A stretch of DNA of 64,000 nucleotides from Antennarius striatus (lineage: Eukaryota > Chordata > Actinopteri > Lophiiformes > Antennariidae): positions 2,372,197 through 2,436,196 of the forward strand of contig NC_090789.1 of assembly GCF_040054535.1 (NCBI RefSeq). The letters are read 5' to 3'. A model generated the notes under the pieces. That model made no database searches. It saw only the letters and a list, made by a program, of their open reading frames with translations, and had not been told where the DNA came from. How positions within the stretch are numbered: the stretch's first letter is position 1; the number at the start of each line of letters is the position of its first letter. The translations under genes were made by a program, and so were the position numbers. This document shows, one piece after another, positions 60,394 to 64,000 of this stretch.

Positions 60394-63300
60394 ATGGATC
60401 AACCAGCGGAAAAACAAGTTGAAAAGAGGACAGATGTGGCCGTAAAGGATGAAGCTGCCATCAAATCAGAGTAAGTAATTATAGAAAATGTGAAATACTT
60501 GGACAGCACTTCAAGTTCCCAGCAGAGAAGCATGGACTTCCTGTCCATCTTGGCAGGAAGTGGGGTGTGACAGGAGGATTATCATTCTTTTTCAGGTTCC
60601 TTACAACCAAAGAGAAATTTTGTGACTTCGTAGACTCAGAATGGCAGCGACAAAATGAAGCAAAGGCTGGTGGAAATGACAAAACTGGGGAGACGTCTGT
60701 TGAACCTCCAAACAACAATGAAGAACGGCTGTGTCTCTCAGTTGTTCAGGTATAAAAATGTAACCGGACTTTCAAAAAATCCATGTAAGCTGATTTTTAC
60801 TCCATATACTCCATCAGTTAATTATTTTTTTTCATTTTCAGGACAACAGAGTTTGTTCCTATGGAGACAAATGTCATTTTCATCATAACATTGCTGATTA
60901 TCTGGCCACAAAGCCAGCTGACATCGGGGAAAGCTGCTACCTCTACGACACATTTGGAAAATGCACTTATGGTCTTTCCTGCCGCTTTGCTAAAGCACAT
61001 ACTACACCTGACTTCAAAACCATGGAGAACGCCGAACTAATGAAGGCCTACGAGGGTAGGATCGTGGTGAAGAACAGCCTCAGTAAAGACCTCCAGATTC
61101 GACTGAGGAAACATTCAGTGTCCTTCAAGATGTCAGCAGAATATCTCAAAACACTTTCAGACAAAGGAGACAAGAGAGAACAGCGGGGGAACGGTGAGAC
61201 GCCCAAAGAATCTTGATAGATTCACATGAGGAACTTATGAATATTTAACTTGTGTCAATAAGAATGTCCTTTAGGGATATCATTTATATTCTTTCATGTC
61301 CCCGCTCAGTTCTGCTCTCATCATGTGTTCAAATCAGCCTGACTGGTTTGAAATCATACATTCACAGATATGAGTGCAGTAATCAGCAATCAACTGACCC
61401 GCGAGCCACAAGGCAGATAAGCAGCTGTAGATGAAGCGATTACGATGGTCTCATCTACAGCCGATCGCAAAGGGATGAATGGATGACACTTCATAGAGCA
61501 TTAATTTAGACCTTGATTTCTTCTTCTTGATTAAAACGCTATTTCTTTATCTACGTATTCAAATACATTTCCTGTTTATATTCCTACTATTATGTGTTTT
61601 GTCTGAATGTAAATACCTTTTTGTGTGAATCTCCTTTGGATTTTATGTGAGTGTGATTATTTTGTGATTTGTTTTTTTTGTGAGTAAACATGCTTTTATT
61701 GTAAATGTCTTTCCTTTATTCTGTTCTTTGTTCATATGTAGGTGATGCTTGTGCAGATCCAACAGGAGGGGATCAACAGGTGTCGACTGAAGCACAATTA
61801 CAGGTACGGACTTTAACCCTGCGCTGCACCTCTTAATTGTGTGTACAGATGATTCTGATGGCTCACCTGGTGTTTTATAAGTATTCACACTGATGTGATT
61901 TGTAACAGATACAGGCCAGCTCTAATAAACAGCCTCCAGTGAAGACCATTGGTCCACTGACTGATGCAGACATCATCAAATTGCGTCCATGTGAAAAGAG
62001 ACAGGTTTCTTTCTGCTCCCTGAAATAATAATTTATTACAATCATATGTCAACTAATGTTAAATTTGTTCGTAAGGAGAGCACGTAGTCCAATTTCCTCT
62101 AATGAATGAACCTCATACTAAATTTATGGACTAGTGAAAACAATGAATGTTGAAGCGACTTTCTCTGTCTCTGTTGAAGGTGGACTTCAAAGATAAGCTC
62201 TACCTTGCTCCTCTAACAACTGTAAGTGCCAACAAACCAAAGCTGAAGTTTGACTTATTATTTTTGTTGGAATGCGACCAAACCATTTGTTACCATGAAT
62301 TAAAAATGCTCTTTTGAGATCCGGCGATATTCCAAGTTCTATAAATGCATATGAAGTAAGGTGACGTGATTCCTTCTCTTTCTTCAGTGTGGAAATCTGC
62401 CTTTCCGTCGTGTTTGTAAGCGCTTTGGAGCAGACCTCACATGTACTGCGATGGTCATGTGTACGGACGTGCTGCAGGGTGAGGACTCAGAGTGGGACCT
62501 CTTGAAGCGGCACGAAAGTGAAGATGTCTTCGGTGTTCAGGTAATATCGTCACAGGAATACAGCCTCCAGACTTTGCTTCTCCTCAAAGAGGAGATCCTT
62601 AATGATAACCCCAGTTCTCAAGTCCACCTTGTGTTTCCAGGTGGAGGGCTGCTTCCCCGACACAATGACTCAGTGTGCAGAGCTCATCAACAACCACACA
62701 GAGGTTGATTTTGTGGACATCAACTCTGGATGCCCCATTGAATCTGTCTACAAGAAGGTGACTCCTTTTTAGATTCTTATTCAGACTCAGTGAAACCTCC
62801 ACTGAGCTTTTTGCTTCTTTTCAATTATTTACACAGATTGCAGTTTTAATTTTTTGGAGCTTGCACATGGGCTGATATGTAAAGCTATTTTTAAATCAAA
62901 ATTTACAACTGTGCTTAATTTAGAAAAGGCCACTTGAAAGTTAAAGCAAAACTGTCACTTTAATTACAAATAAAAGCTTCAAAATTGTGCTCTGCCATAT
63001 TTTCTTCAATGGTTTATCATTGAAGTTTGCAGGAGCATCAAGGAAAACCTTAAAATGAATTTACCTTTGACCATGATGGCTGTGAGAGGAAACATTGCCA
63101 TCAGTGTGACACTGTCTAACAGTTGTGTTCCTTGCCTCAACAGGGCGGGGGCAGTGGCTTGATGATACGGACCCAAAATCTTGAACAAATAATCAAGGGA
63201 ATGAACTATGTAAGACTGGCTATTCTGAACTCTTATTATTGCTGTTTTAGTCAATGAAGTCAAGCAGTATTAGCAACATTAGATCTATTTCTTTGTTTCT

Positions 63301-63911
63301 AAGGGAGACATGCAATAAAGAATGATTTACACATAACAGTACCATTGGTTTGTATGAACTTCTGAATGAAAACACAAGTTTTTCTGCCTGAAGGTTCTTG
63401 ATGTCCCTTTAACCATCAAGATCCGTACTGGTTTTCATGAGAATAACCGCATAGCCCACAAACTGATTCCTGAGATGAAGAAATGGGGCATCTCAATGGT
63501 CACAGTAAGTCTAAAAACATTCTGATTTTATGATGATTAATTCAGAATAGTCATCTTTTTACAAATCTAAATATAAAGTTGCAAATGTTTTCTTACAGCT
63601 GCATGGTCGATCCAGAGAACATCGTCTGTCGACTTTAGCTGACTGGGATTATATCAACACCTGCTCCCAGCTGGCTAGGCCTGTCCCGCTTTTTGGTATG
63701 TAAATCATGAAATGCAGAGCTTATAGTTAATAGAGGAAGTATAAAAATGACAACCTCTAAGGTTGTAAAAATCATGTATAGACACGGTGATGTTTGTGAT
63801 GAGGTGAGATGAAGGACCCGTGTTTATTCCCCCAGGTAATGGAGACATTCTGTCCTATGAAGATGCCATGAAAGCGAAGGAGACTGGAGTTTCTGGTATT
63901 GTGATTGGAAG
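60394..63911 (+). CDS. DUS3L: DUS3L-like tRNA-dihydrouridine(47) synthase, 5' part, continues past window
   Basis: Partial. Exons: 60394-60470, 60596-60749, 60842-61193, 61742-61803, 61909-62004, 62180-62221, 62388-62540, 62641-62757, 63144-63209, 63394-63504, 63599-63695, 63836-63911; the last ends mid-codon and the rest lies right of the window. DUS3 enzymes are FMN flavoproteins that reduce uridine 47 in the tRNA variable loop. Seen here: FLTTKEKFCDF, a CCCH finger (C-x9-C-x5-C-x3-H in LSVVQDNRVCSYGDKCHFHH), a second (YLYDTFGKCTYGLSCRFAKAH), GPLTDADIIKLRPCEK, LYLAPLTTCGNLPFRR, FVDINSGCPIE with the expected catalytic Cys343, KIRTGF, LHGRSRE and LFGNGDILSYEDAM. Odd: TAMV instead of GEMA at 281-284, and Q/Y to H/L changes in HGRSREHRL. 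Confidence 0.92.
61194..61741 (+). other. DUS3L intron 3
   Basis: A 548-bp AT-rich intron between the zinc-finger exon and the short fourth exon. A near-palindrome GCGATTACGATGGTCTCATC / GATGAGACC is not evident as a stable hairpin. I see no feature in it. Confidence 0.6.
62758..63143 (+). other. DUS3L intron 8
   Basis: A 386-bp intron between exons ending VYKK and starting GGGSGLM. I see nothing recognisable in it. Confidence 0.6.
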
Positions 63912-64000
63912 GTGGGCACCATTTAACTATATTTTGAACTAGCATACCAATAATTTAAGTTTGCTCCTCCTGCTTTTGGCATTTGTGCTCTTATACTATT

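Overview
This window is vertebrate nuclear DNA, most likely from a ray-finned (teleost) fish. It carries intron-containing orthologues of vertebrate genes. Introns in KRIT1 and CYP51A1 are very short (mostly 60-150 bp, a few to about 390 bp), repeat content is low to moderate, and CA/GT microsatellites are scattered through the larger introns. Exon models below were built by reading GT..AG boundaries and checking that the codon phase closes across every junction. Protein identities come from recognising the human families, not from a search.

Layout: (1) 1-5079, KRIT1 on the + strand: a non-coding 5' exon and a complete 16-exon coding region (742 codons). (2) 5080-8742, CYP51A1 on the + strand: complete, 10 coding exons (499 codons), with two perfect CRE palindromes and CCAAT/GC boxes upstream. 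(3) about 8780-56330, AKAP9 (AKAP350/AKAP450/CG-NAP) on the - strand, tail-to-tail with CYP51A1: a giant coiled-coil scaffold in 51 coding exons (about 4,187 codons). It runs from the conserved MEDEERQKKLEAGKAK start to the PACT centrosome-targeting domain. (4) 56330-60393, an AT-rich intergenic region. (5) 60394 to the right edge, DUS3L-like tRNA dihydrouridine synthase on the + strand, truncated by the window end.

The order and orientation KRIT1 > CYP51A1 > < AKAP9 match human 7q21.2, except that LRRD1, which lies between KRIT1 and CYP51A1 in human, is absent. DUS3L is a different neighbour (human DUS3L is on chromosome 19). The genes do not form one pathway: KRIT1 is a junction/Rap1 scaffold, CYP51A1 is a sterol biosynthesis enzyme, AKAP9 anchors PKA and other enzymes at the centrosome and Golgi, and DUS3L modifies tRNA.

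Points most worth a second look: a lineage-type expansion of a 42-residue coiled-coil unit in AKAP9 exon 34, encoded as 126-bp tandem repeats and apparently seeded by duplicated two-exon modules next door; an apparent internal first exon of AKAP9 (28037-28282) that splices in frame; several unannotated in-frame cassette or mini exons in AKAP9; and a DUS3L copy with substitutions at usually conserved active-site positions. I found no CRISPR array, operon, prokaryotic feature or intact transposon.
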